A stretch of 64,000 nt of DNA, taken from contig OX335653.1 in assembly GCA_946894095.1 (NCBI GenBank), positions 12,343,001 through 12,407,000 on the forward strand, given 5' to 3'. This stretch comes from Incurvaria masculella. Lineage: Eukaryota; Arthropoda; Insecta; Lepidoptera; Incurvariidae. Below the pieces are notes generated by a model. The model was not told the origin of the DNA and did not search any database. It saw nothing but the letters and a program-made list of their open reading frames with translations. Position numbers and translations under genes: made by a program. Numbering within the stretch: the stretch's first letter is position 1; each line of letters starts with the position of its first letter. Positions 45,888 through 56,539 of this stretch are shown one piece after another.

Positions 45888-46160
45888 TTTTCAGGGTTCC
45901 GTACTGAAAGGGTGAAAACGGAACCCTATTACTAAGCCTCCGCTGTCCGTCCGTCCGTCTGTCACAGGGCTGTATCACATGAACCGTAATAGATAGGCAG
46001 CTGAAAATTTCACAGAGTGTGTATTTCTTTTGCCGCTATAATAACATATAGGTTAAATAAAAAATCAAAAAATTAAAGGCCCCATACAAAAAACGTATAT
46101 GTACGATGGTACGGAACCCTTCGTGTGCGAGTCCGACTCGCACTTGGGCGGTTTTTTTTT
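45888..46160 (+). repeat. CCGT-type dispersed repeat, full length
   Basis: TTTTCAGGGTTCCGTAC start, (CCGT)n core, TTTTGCCGCTATAATAAC, then GGTACGGAACCCTTCG and the perfect palindrome GTGCGAGTCCGACTCGCAC before a T tract. Confidence 0.85.
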
Positions 46161-46204
46161 ATGTTGAGTCACATAAGAGTTGCCTGACGACGCCCATAGG
46201 CTGT

Positions 46205-46330
46205 CGAACTTACATCCCCGATGCTTCTTCACGCAACGTTTGAAGGACCCCAGTTTGTACTATTGTGGGAAAATACCTCGGGGAAAATTCCACAGTTTAC
46301 CAACCCTATAGATTAAGGCTGTAGAAGAAC
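46205..46330 (-). mobile_element. LINE reverse-transcriptase C-terminal fragment
   Basis: The minus strand reads RVGKLWNF then, after a frameshift, PEVF. This is the decayed W-N-x-L-P-x-E-V-F signature of CR1/jockey-group elements. Stop codons follow. Confidence 0.5.
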
Positions 46331-46340
46331 GCTTCACAAA

Positions 46341-47393
46341 GTGTGCACCGTGACGCTGGCTCTAGCCCTCAGGGGCGCCGCGAGATGTCGCTGAGGGCTT
46401 GCTTAGGACTTCCATCGGATCAATATGAATAAGAGAGCCATGGAAATATTCTGGCTCTCCAAGGCATAATCAAAACGTATTTGAATCCGTCATCTAGAGG
46501 ATCGGTTAGTGTTTTGTATTTTGGGAATGACGTTGACTGTGAACGGGTGCATTCCCTGTCGTTTCTGTGTTTAGCGATGGTAGAAAGACCACGGAGAGAT
46601 GGCGTCATGCCCTTTATCCGTCACCTTCCGCCGAATACAACTGTATGTAGAGTTCGTCAGTACGAGCAACATTTTATTGTTTGTTTGTTTAATATTTATC
46701 AACATTTTATCCTCATTCGGAAGATTTGTGCGGTCCGATTTTTTATAGTTGATCTTTATTCCCAAAAATGTAATAGTACATATATCAAAATCGAAAATTA
46801 GGCGGAATACATTGGCAATTTTTTATTTAAATGCTGTTTGGGAAAGATTTTCGGAATTCGTTGAGAACGGTTTAATTTCCCCGTTAAATAGCATAATAGT
46901 TTTGACAGCCTCAGCTAAAATATTGCCAGGCTATGGTAACTACGAGGATTCTGACAGGGTAAATATTGTTTCATATGCCAAGAGCCATTGATATTTTCCT
47001 TCATCGTAACCAATCTTATTAGGAACATGTGTACGCCGAAGGGTAGTCGAAACAACGCCTCCCCTGGAGAGAGGCGAACACCTCAACCGCTAGGCCGCGA
47101 GCATGCACAACATCTGGGCATATGATACGAAGTATAGGAAGAGAGTTACGCAACATCGGTGATATTACACCGGCGAGTAATAGAGAACGGCCTCGTGAGA
47201 TCATCTCGGTCGGCGAATGCGCCCGGGGTGATCGAACTGCGACCCGCGCGGGCGCCGGTGAAAGTGATATCAGCGATTCGCCGCCAAACCACTTTCATAC
47301 CGTCCCCGCCGCTCCGTGTACACCGTACGAATAGAGAGAAACGTGCGACAGCCTTGGCGGGACTAATCTGTTGTGAGCTCTCGGGGGTTACCA
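46341..47393. other. Intergenic with a tRNA-like relic
   Basis: No gene supported. On the minus strand 47035-47100 reads GCGGCCTAGCGGTTGAGG...GTTTCGACTACC. This resembles a tRNA-derived SINE head with weak A and B boxes, without a cloverleaf I can complete. Confidence 0.3.
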
Positions 47394-48128
47394 TAGTAAA
47401 TAACTCGCCAGGTGAATAGCTGGTGAAGAGGCAAAGGAGTGATTTCATGTGACGTTACGGAGGATGATGAGGTGATAGAGTTCCATACAACGTCTCGTGA
47501 CGTAATTCTCACTCAAATATGTTTCTGAAATTTTGTACGATAACTTAACTTATTTGCATGATATACGCCCTTAAACATTTTCATAAAATTTTCTTCACCA
47601 TCTTTATTATCATGGATATAAGATAAGTTATCAAAAAAATCAAAACGTATGGACGTTTGGAGTTGATTTATTTAATGTGCAAAATATTCCTTGACTTGGA
47701 GGAATCAGGCACGAGCCATTGTATGGCACTTGATTACCTCATTATCCTCTTAAGGGGGACGCATCATAAAGTCCAAAAAGCACAAGGTCCAAAACCCATA
47801 TCGTCCAAAACACTAATGAATACGGAACTTTTTCAATTAGGTTAGGTTAGGTTAGATTATAATATTTGCATTTATAAATATATGCAAAAATACATACTTT
47901 TGGATGTTATGGGTTTTGGACCTTATGCTTTTTGGACTTTATGAAGGCGACCCCTCTTAAGTAGCATTTCGTACCAAGCCGACTAGTAAATTTAGGATAA
48001 CTTGACCAAATAAAGCGTGGTTTGACAGTTAGCATGGAACGAAATACAGCTAAATGTCAGATTAAATCACTCTTCACCTGCTATTCATTCTGAGACTTAA
48101 TTTACCATGGTAACCACCTTGCGAACGG
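47394..48128. mobile_element. Foldback element with a nested MITE
   Basis: The left arm GGGGGTTACCATAGTAAATA...TGGTGAAGAG (from 47394) matches the inverse of the right arm, which ends ACTTAATTTACCATGGTAACC (48128). The centre is split by the hAT-like MITE at 47755-47953. The interior 47455-47650 resembles 7395-7595. Confidence 0.55.
47755..47953 (+). mobile_element. hAT-like MITE carrying TTAGG repeats, copy 1
   Basis: 199 bp with inverted ends of about 45 bp (CATAAAGTCCAAAAAGCAC and complement) and an 8-bp duplication CTCTTAAG on both sides (47747-47754, 47954-47961). The interior has TTAGGTTAGGTTAGGTTAG. Copy 2 at 60967 is inverted. Confidence 0.75.
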
Positions 48129-48167
48129 ACGACCACGAAATGTGAACTCAAAAATTTTACAAAACCA

Positions 48168-48345
48168 GGGGTTACCGCGGTAAAAAACTCGCTGGGTGAA
48201 AAGGTAAGTGATTTATGAAATCTAACGTTCAGTTGCATTTCGCACTATGCTAACTGGTAAATTAAGATGGTAAGAAATGCAACTAACCATCAGATTGAAT
48301 CACTCACTCGCCCGTTCACCCGGTGAGTTAATTTACCACGGAAAA
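48168..48345. mobile_element. GGTTACC foldback MITE
   Basis: Arms of about 75 bp: GGGGTTACCGCGGTAAA... AGTTGCATTTC against GAAATGCAACTAACC...GTTAATTTACCACGG. No coding content. Confidence 0.75.
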
Positions 48346-50280
48346 TACATACCATTCAACCAAATTACAAACTTCATTGAGAATTACGGCAACTTAGTTA
48401 AAACTTCTCACGTTCGTTCTGCGAACGCAAGAACATAAACGTGAGAGGAAGAATACATTTTAGTAAACATTTTGTTTTCAGATGTTAGTTTCACGCTGCA
48501 CATAATGGGGGTTTAAGGCCCTGGTACTAGCCAAATCGCAAAGTTAGACGAGGCACCTCAAGTTAACTAACTAAGTCTGACGATTATAAGTGTCATTCTT
48601 ACAACAACTTGATTACTTGTCAAGGAATCAACCTATTTTCATTAATGTATGTTTCCTTTTTGTATACAAAATACATTGCGGAAACGGTGTCCATTTCCGA
48701 ACTTTTTTGACTAAATGTAGAAATCTAAAAGCAAATGGAACTTTTTGTTTATGCATATATGCTGTTTTTGCTTATATCTAGAAATCGAATTACTTTCAGA
48801 TTTCTAATGAGAAAAATCAACTTTTTTATTTTTATTATTATTTAAATAAATGATGGAATCAAAAAATATTAACAATCCATTATCAGTCTGGAGTTCTGTT
48901 TGGATTTGCTGAAGCGTTTCACTACATATTATTACATTTGTTAAAAAGTGCATTTGTATGGCGCGAGTAGTTGGCTAGTCCTAGCCCCTTAACACTCACG
49001 GTTGAGGCTTAATTAAATTTTTAACATTACTCCTATACTATATTTGCCCCAGTACTCCTGTATACTGTATAAATCATAACAAATCTTAATCTCGATATCT
49101 TACAACAATGACATAATACCGCCAGCAAAAAAGCTTATTCCAACGAACTACGTAAACGCTGCATATAATGACGATTCCATTTGACTCTGCACGCGATACC
49201 ATTAAAGTTGCGAACGGTTTCGATCGAATCCGAGTGGAAAGTCGAGTTTCTTATTTCAAAGGGGCTCGTTAAAATTCTAACTTTCCATTGAACACGATAT
49301 TCAGTATCGCTTCTGCACGGCGTAAGCGTGACGTCATTGCGTCGTGTCAAGTTGGGGTAGGCAGAGCGGGCGATATCCGGCTTCGGCAACCGCGCCTTCC
49401 TTGTATGATTGCCATCACAAAAGAAGTTTTCCCTCTCAAGTCACTCACGCACGGAAGGCAGTTTTTATATTCACCGGCTCACTATAATGTTCACTTACAA
49501 CTATTTCACTAACCCAAGCCTACAAATGTTTCATGTGATTATTAAAAGTGACAGCTAACAAGAAATTTGTCCGTCAATTATTGCTAACCAAAAAGTTGTT
49601 TTGCATTTTTTGTATTTGCAAACAGTTATTTGAATTTAGCTAATTGGTAAGGTCGTTTAACGTAATCAAAACTTTTCAGCAGTTCGTAAAGGAGGCTTAG
49701 CTACCGAAAATCCTTTGAAGTGTCGGTTAAAGTAGCAATGGATGATTTGCCAAGCTTATGTTATTGGGTTTTATAAAAAAAAACAGTATCTTTTACCTCA
49801 GATAAATATGCAAACCACCCGCGGTGCGGTAACCAACAGCTCAAATATTTTTTTCAACGCCCTAAAATTAAATTAATTTTTATTTTGTTTGTTTTCAATA
49901 AGTTTCAGTGTGAGAGACGTAATTAATAGATATTAACATTATTGATAAAGAAAACATTATGTTATTTAATCAGAGAAAAATATAAACAATGTAATAAAAA
50001 CGTGGGGTGCACGACCACCGGGGAGTGTTCCTTAATATTATCGATTGTACCTTACAAAGATAGTTGAATAAAAACAATGTTTTATCGTCATCTAATTCAG
50101 AGCTATGTTAAAAAACATTTCTCGATTAGGAAGTTAGTTTCAATGTTTAAAATCGATTGCTGACGAACAGATAATTTTATAAATACACAGACAGACAAGA
50201 AAGTTAATAAAACCTTCTGAAATAAATACTTGTTTACTAGGAGTGATTTAAATACATTAAATACACTATAATAGTGTTAG
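48346..50280. other. Intergenic, nothing recognised
   Basis: AT-rich throughout. The part next to 50318 should be LTR-element interior by orientation, but it shows no gag-like frame. Confidence 0.4.
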
Positions 50281-50317
50281 GTTTAACATAAGAGGAGGTG
50301 TGATGTTGTTGTTGTAG

Positions 50318-50336
50318 AATCACGTCGGGGTCACCA
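50318..50336 (-). other. tRNA-Trp primer-binding site
   Basis: The plus strand AATCACGTCGGGGTCACCA is the 3' end of eukaryotic tRNA-Trp including CCA, so the minus strand carries an exact 19-base primer-binding site starting TGG. It lies one base inside the LTR end at 50338. Confidence 0.75.
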
Positions 50337-50337
50337 C

Positions 50338-50602
50338 TGTGGAGGATGAAAAGGTGGGTCAGGTCTCGAGACCCACGGCTGCGCAGCTGCTCTCCCCTTG
50401 TCGTGATTTGAATGTTGTATATGTGTTATCTCGCTGGGAAACTTCGTTAGTGCGATATAGACTTCATGTCTAGCTGGTAGCGCCATCTAGCGCCCGCCAT
50501 GTTAACTAGCTTCTATGCATCTGTTTGTTGCATTTGTGGCATGTGAAACTAGCAGCTCTCAGTAGAGGGCGCTACGTCGCTACAACCTATTCTCCTCCGA
50601 CA
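50338..50602 (-). mobile_element. LTR of a tRNA-Trp-primed retrotransposon
   Basis: On the minus strand the 265-bp LTR begins TGTCGGAGGA and ends TCCTCCACA, with TG...CA termini and imperfect inverted ends, followed by one base and the primer-binding site. The element's interior should run toward lower coordinates but is not coding, so only the 5' end survives. Confidence 0.7.
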
Positions 50603-50639
50603 TAATCCGGACTGCTCAGATGGAAACGTACCACAAATA

Positions 50640-52360
50640 CAGGAGAAGCAGTTTAACGGAAGCCTGAAGAAGTACGGTAAATGACATTGTAGACCTATAC
50701 ACAACTATTGACGTCCCTGAAACCGAAGGACGACGGGACTTGCCCGTGTCCTTGATTCCCCTTCGCACCTCCCTCGCCGCCAACCCGACGGGACAACCAT
50801 GAAATCCAACCGTTTTAGCAAATAACTAAACTCATATATCTACGCTAACTCATGGGATTTGACGAATATGAGAAATGAAAGACTAGACTTTAGCGGGAGA
50901 TTTGATGCCATGGTTTTAAGGGAGCCTGATAAAAACCTGCACGCCACAAGATCGCATGGGTCTAATTTCATACAACCGAGAACGTTAAAGGTAAAATTAC
51001 CGACCGTTTACCGAGCGAAGTTTTTGAGCGAGCTTTTCAGCTTGTGCAAAAAAGCTTTCGTATGTCAGCCTATCCGGCTGTTCTCTACAGGTCGCATTAC
51101 TCAGCGGACTTGTCGTGAAATTTTGTGTGCAGGTTCGATAATTATATGGAATGTGACGAAACCAAAGACACGACCGAGAGCTGGGAAGAGAACAACTTAT
51201 TCATGGAAGGACGCCAGATTTCTAGAAACCTTTCTATGGGTGTCCGAATCGGTTCTTCGCATAGACAGGTGCGGAGTATCCCGACAGGAGATGGTTTGTA
51301 CAGTCTACTTCCGTTTGCTATTAATTTTATATCTCTCCCGTTGCCTGCTCTTAATGACGAGTGCCACTGGGCTCAGTGCTGTCACCAACGCAATTTTTAA
51401 TCTTCATTAACGATTTACTGTCCCTCGGCATGATACACAGTTACGCTGATGACAGCACGGAGCATGAGGGGTATGTCAGGGATTGGAGGAGCAGAGATGC
51501 CCATCGAGGCGAAACGTAAGGTGGATACTGTTCTCGAGAAAGTAGCCAAGTGGGGCCAGGAGAACCTTGTCGCCTTCAACGTTCGCAAGAACCAATGCTG
51601 TGTTTTCTCTGCCAAGGTAGAACCCTTTCCGCTCCTCGCAAGTTTCCAAGGCAACGTCGTACCTGTCTCGGATGATCTGGACCTCCTGGGCTGCAACATC
51701 TCCAAAGACGTGGGTTTTCGGCGTTTCATTGAAGCCAAGGCCAATATTGCATCGCAGAAACTGGGGATCCTATACCGTTGCAGAAGGTTATTTTCACCGG
51801 TACAACTACTTCTTCTTCATAAATCACAGATAAGGCCGGTGATAGAATACTGTAGCCACATATGGGAAGGTAATCCCAATACCTGCTGGCGTCCTTGGAC
51901 TCAATTCAGCGCCGAGCGGTCCGTCTTGCTGGGGACCCACAAATCACCGCTGGCTTGGAGTCACTGAGCCACACACGGTTTGTGGGGTCGCTCAGTCTGT
52001 TCTACAGGTACTACCATAGACGTTGTTCTGTGGAACTTGCATCCCTCATTCCTCCCCATCCTACCTATATCCGGAGCACCCGCCGCAAAGAACCGGAGCA
52101 CCCCCTTGTGGTTGACATTAGGCTTTTGAGAACAAACTGTTTCTCAAACTCATATCTCTGCCGCACCGCCAGGATATTCAATGCCTTTCCTCATACCTAT
52201 AACCTGGGAGTCTTCAAGCGTAATTTGAAGAAGCTAGATAGCTCATCCATAGTCCGCAAATCCGCTGGTATGGCGCTTCGCTGAGCGTGGTTTCGCGAGG
52301 CGAGGTGTTTTGGCTTTTCTGAGCACCTTTGGTCTTCAGCACAGCCACCCATAACGGTTT
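50640..52360 (+). pseudogene. Broken non-LTR retrotransposon (reverse transcriptase)
   Basis: The FINDLL stretch and YADD catalytic motif (51442-51453) lie in one frame, which stops after about 25 codons. The thumb-like part (EKVAKWGQENLVAFNVRKNQ) continues in another frame from 51490. A second shift near 51882 restores the SLDSIQRRAVRLAGDP to GVFKRNLKKL C-terminus, ending at 52284. Upstream sequence (50859-51400) is too decayed to align with confidence. The motif order and RRAVRLAGDP signature fit the jockey/CR1 group. At least two frameshifts make it inactive. Confidence 0.75.
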
Positions 52361-52365
52361 TTCAT

Positions 52366-52720
52366 AAAAAACCGGCCAAGTGCGAGTCGGACTCGCACAC
52401 GAAGGGTTCCGTACCATCGTAAAAAAAAAAACAAAAAAACACGTTTTTTTGTATGGGAGCCCCCTTTAATTTTAATTATTTTTTTATCTAACTCATTTGT
52501 TGTTGTAGCGGCAAAATAAATACACACTCTGTGAAAATTTCAGCTGTCACCGTTACTGAGATACAGCCCTGTGACAGACGGACAGACGGACGGACGGACG
52601 GACGGACGGACGGACGGACGGACGGACGGACGGACGGACGGACGGACGGACGGACGGACGGACAGCGGAGGCTTAGTAATAGGGTTCCGTTTTCACCCTT
52701 TGGGTACGGAACCCTAAAAA
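52366..52720 (-). repeat. CCGT-type dispersed repeat with expanded tract
   Basis: Reverse copy: AAAAAACCGGCCAAG, GTGCGAGTCGGACTCGCAC, GGGTTCCGTACCATCG at one end, GGGTACGGAACCCTAAAAA at the other. It abuts the LINE 3' end. Confidence 0.85.
52585..52663. repeat. (CGGA)n microsatellite, about 20 units
   Basis: The core that has three to five units in sibling repeats is expanded to about 79 bases here. Confidence 0.95.
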
Positions 52721-53044
52721 GGACCCGTAGTTCCGGCCGCGAGCCCCATCTGATCCGAGTCCTTCAGACAGGGACGGAGTGTCTCGACGGTCGGGACACG
52801 GCGCGTGCCCCGCGCCGGCGCGGCGGCCCGCTCCCGCCGCGCAGTCTGGAGGTCGCGCGTGCGAGCGCCCCCGCCGCGCCGGCTCGACGCGGCCGATTGA
52901 GATAAACGGGTGGCGAGACCTTCAGGGGGCACACGCCCGCCGACACGAGCGACGCGCCGCGGTTGGCAAATCGCCGTTCCCGACGAGGAGTGACGTCTTG
53001 ACTGACACCTCGACCAACGTTGCAGTAGAGTCGAAAAGACGTCA
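52721..53044. other. GC-rich stretch, no gene called
   Basis: CpG-rich. Overlapping 89-136-codon frames on both strands are composition artefacts. Confidence 0.35.
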
Positions 53045-53215
53045 TTAAGAATGGCCCGAATGCAATGTTCCCCATACAAATGTAGTTTAGTAATCGTTGT
53101 AAAACTACTGTTCCAATATACTTGATATTTGTTATTACATGAGACAACGAATAACTGTTTTTTTTAATGATCAAAACCGAGTAAAATTAAAGTAAAAAGA
53201 TTTTTTTTACACAAA
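53045..53215 (+). repeat. Dispersed repeat 'F', copy 2
   Basis: AAGAATGGCCCGAATGCAAT, CCCATACAAATGTAGTTTA and TGTTCCAATA match 15021-15215. Confidence 0.5.
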
Positions 53216-53483
53216 ATGTTCATTAGAAAAATATATTTAAAACTAAATCAGGATTAAAACGTTAGAATGCTGCTGCAGATGAATCTCTAGATTATTTTTT
53301 TGTATTGGTACATAAAAGATGCTCTAATGATTTCGCTAATTTAATTAATTTAAATAATTAATTGATAACAAAAAAATATAATCTAAAACATACTTCAAAC
53401 GAATATCTTTACTTTCTGTTTTATTTGGTAATGAATGTGTCCCTATTACAGGACAACTTGAAAAGAAAAATGCGGGAGATTAA

Positions 53484-53642
53484 GCCCCGGTTGCACGAAG
53501 AGACGGCCGAGTTAATCGATGTTCAAACACGTCACTTTTAGTGAACCGCATAGAGTTCCTTCCATACTGTCCATACAAAGTGACGTTGTTGATCATACTT
53601 TGACGTTGATTTTGATTTTTTGTCCTTTCGTGCACTCGGCCC
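53484..53642 (+). mobile_element. PIF/Harbinger-like MITE, copy 3
   Basis: Ends GCCCCGGTTGCACGAA and TTCGTGCACTCGGCCC, with TAA duplicated at 53481-53483 and 53643-53645. Confidence 0.8.
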
Positions 53643-53645
53643 TAA

Positions 53646-54050
53646 GTGCTGGAATCCATTTAAAAATAAATGTATTTTGTATGTTTGAAAAAATAAAAAC
53701 GGTAAAGTTGAATAACTTCTAAACTATTAGGTAGAGTGTATCCATTTTCAGGACGATTATTAAGAGCCCTATCACCTTACCTCGTTGATCACCACTTGTG
53801 TTGGGCCACATCGAACGTTTTCTTTGTAAAAAAACGAGAGAAGAAATAAACCTCCATGTTTTCTACAAGACGGATGAGAGCTACTCGCCTTCGCAAGCGA
53901 GTCACCGGCAAAAGTGAATTTAAAGATTAACCCTCCTGATGACACTTGCATGCAAAACATTTAATAGGTAATTCCAATAAAACGTGTTGCGACATAACGG
54001 AAAGGATTCACAAATAGGGTATCAGGAACCTGTTTGGCTCAGTGTATTCG
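53646..54050. other. Intergenic, nothing recognised
   Basis: AT-rich. No gene supported. Confidence 0.4.
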
Positions 54051-54306
54051 AAAAAAAACCGGCCAAGTGCGAGTCGGACTCGCACACGAAGGGTTCCGTA
54101 CCATCGTAAAAGATTTAATAAAAAAAATAATCACGGTTTTGGATGGGAGCCCCCTTTAATTTTAATTATTCTTTAATTTTACCTAGCTCAGCTGTCTATC
54201 TGTTACGGTTACTGAGATACAGCCCTGTGACAGACGGACGGACGGACAGCGGAGGCTTAGTAATAGGGTTCCGTTGGCACCCTTTTGGGTACGGAACCCT
54301 AAAAAG
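54051..54306 (-). repeat. CCGT-type dispersed repeat, internally shortened
   Basis: Reverse copy with AACCGGCCAAG, GTGCGAGTCGGACTCGCAC and GGGTACGGAACCCTAAAAA ends. It lacks the GCCGCTATAAC part of the middle and has only about three CGGA units. Confidence 0.8.
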
Positions 54307-55051
54307 AGAAAACATATAAGGCGAGACACTCATCGTTTCCCGGTAATTCATATTTGGGGCCACAATGACGATGCGTAAGGCAAGGCTCATGTTAAGAGAG
54401 TCGTTGCCCTATCAATTCCCCATACTACGGGCGATAACCATGCTATTAATGTTTCCATGCTATTAATGTTTTACTAGGTTTTGGAAATTTTGGATTCTAA
54501 GACATTATAGAAAATCTATGTCTGTATGTTTTAATTTTTTTATATACCTTTTAGATTGGCAAATATTGGCTAATAAACATTGGAAAAAAGATGTCTGTTT
54601 TTACGTTCATTTTAGATTTTTTTTATTAAAAATACTGATATTTACAGAAAAATCAAAACATACGGACATAGAATGAAGCATTCTGAAGTGATATAAAAAA
54701 ATATTAAAATCTGACAACGTTTAGGGTTAGGGAAAAGTTAGGGCCTGGAAGAGGATTTCGCTATTTTAATAGCAGTCGCCGTGCAAAATTGTGCCTCCAC
54801 CAATGGACAAAGAATGCATTTCTTAAACATTTTGAAATCTCACATTTCCTGCGAATTCACGACAGCCTTAAGTTCACGGCGCCGAACGCGCGCAACAAAG
54901 AAAACGTGCAAAGTTCGCCAAAACGGGCGGCAGTGAAAGTGGTCCGGGCGGATGCGACGGCGCCAGCGCGCGGACGTTACGCAACGGCCGGTCGGTCTCC
55001 GGTCCGGGGGCCAACTTTCTTCTCGCTCGATCGGGCCCAGTGATTCATCAA
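54307..55051. other. Intergenic, nothing recognised
   Basis: AT-rich to 54780, then a GC-rich patch (54880-55040). No gene supported. Confidence 0.4.
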
Positions 55052-55200
55052 CGGGACCGGCGAACACGGAAGGCTGGGAGTAGCGATCGATGCTCATTCG
55101 TATGGCGTAGTGTAGTTAGTTCCCTTAAGAATTCAGGAGGCGCTACATCGAATGTTCGTTGCAAGAAATAGCGCCCTGTGAAGTTCTTACGTGTTCGCAT
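55052..55200 (+). repeat. Repeat 'X', longest copy
   Basis: GGAAGGCTGGGAGTAGCGATCG, GTAGTTAGTTCCC, GAATGTTCGTTGC and CCTGTGAAGTTCTTACGTG bring together the two pieces seen at 10205 and 10838. Confidence 0.55.
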
Positions 55201-55348
55201 ATACCGTAGGTCCCCGTTTTTGGCCCACTACGGTGAAACCAAAATGAAAGTTTGATTTTAGCATTATATATTTGTATTTACGTATGTTCCACCGTAGCGC
55301 TTTAACTATTCATCCGATTTTGATGAGTAAGGTGTCAATCTATTAGTT

Positions 55349-56372
55349 ACTAGCTGCGGTACCCGGCTCCGTTGTGTACCCGGGTGTCGGCTAAATTATT
55401 TCATGGATAAAAAGTAGCCCACATGGCTGGTCCGAAATAGGGTTAAACTGATCCAGGACAATGTATCCATCTAAAAAATTTAATCAAAATCGTTTGAGCC
55501 AAAATAGCATGATTTAATGAGAAATATCCAATAATTCCCATTAACAGCTTCGTTGACCTTTAGTGGCTATTTAAAAAAAAAATCATTTGCCACCAGAACC
55601 TTTCTGCACTTGCACTGCTACATTGCTTACCTAGTAAGTAAGTAACGTGTAACGTAGGTAAGTTTTGCGTGGACTCCAACCCACAGCCAGCCTCAACATC
55701 TAAAACGGTAACCCATCCGAACCCTGACTGCTCCCAGAGATGCTATACGTTGGTAAAATACGCATATAAATCGGTTAGGTGGTTCGCAAGTTATAACAAT
55801 TTAACACTCACTACTAATGAAGCGTTATATTTCGTAGCCTATAAGTTTTGAGTAGAATCAGGCTAGACGTCGATACAATCCGCATCTAAATCGAGTAATT
55901 GGTTCTCAAGTAATAAGTATTTTATTCCATTGGTCGCACCTCTGGCGATTTAGCGTGATGCCAAGTAGTCCTAAAGTTGCGGGAAATACCAAGCCGTACT
56001 TCGGTACAATTAGTAAAAGTAAGCGCAGTCGCTGCCCCCCCCCCCCTCCAGCCGCCGCCCTCCCGCCGAGCCGTGCAGAGAATTGCAGTTTGTATGACAG
56101 CCACATCTTAGCGTAAGCGGTACTGAATTCTATTTAGCCTATCCTGATTCCCGGGTGGTTAAATGTACGTGTACTAAGTTTCATCTAATTCGGATAATCG
56201 GTTTAAGAGTTATGGAGGAACATACATACACACATACATACATACATACATACAGAACTGATTTCTAAAAATCGTCAATTTAGTATTAGTATCATACATA
56301 AAGTCTACTAATGTATCTTAGAAAACAAAGTAACTTACTCGATGAACACCCCGATTTATTATTAGTATAGAT
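55349..56372 (+). mobile_element. Dispersed repeat 'R', copy 2
   Basis: It starts CTAGCTGCGGTACCCGGCTC and ends after a (CATA)n run (56222-56252) and TTATTAGTATAGATT. It aligns by eye along its length with the inverse of 5722-6637, including GATGGATACATTGTCC-type and CCTATAAGTTTTGAGTAGAATCAGG-type motifs. The minus strand of 55629-55745 carries the 5S-SINE-like segment. A C tract (56034-56048) is internal. Confidence 0.65.
55629..55745 (-). repeat. 5S-SINE-like segment inside repeat R, copy 2
   Basis: On the minus strand: TCTCTGGGAGCAGTCAGG, GGATGGGTTACCG, GTTGAGGCTGGCTGTGG, GGAGTCCACG, then ACTTACTAGGTAAGC. Same order as the SINE head and body junction, and better kept than in copy 1. Confidence 0.55.
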
Positions 56373-56539
56373 TATGACCCGGGTAACATAGGCGGTTTAA
56401 AAAACTGTAACCCGACTAATACAAGGTAGGCGCTGTTTTATAAACACCATCTATCTTGTTTATTAACTTCTGGTAGTCGGGTTAGAGTTTTTTTTTTACT
56501 TTTTTTGTATGTAAAAATTGGTATGCCGCCGCACAGTGG
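56373..56539. other. Short spacer
   Basis: AT-rich spacer between repeat R and the 3.2-kb transposon. It has TAACCCGACTAATAC and, at 56475, the near-inverse GTAGTCGGGTTA, a small foldback. Confidence 0.4.

Noticed and set aside
52531..52905. ORF with repeated RTDG
   Set aside because: Translation of the CGGA microsatellite.
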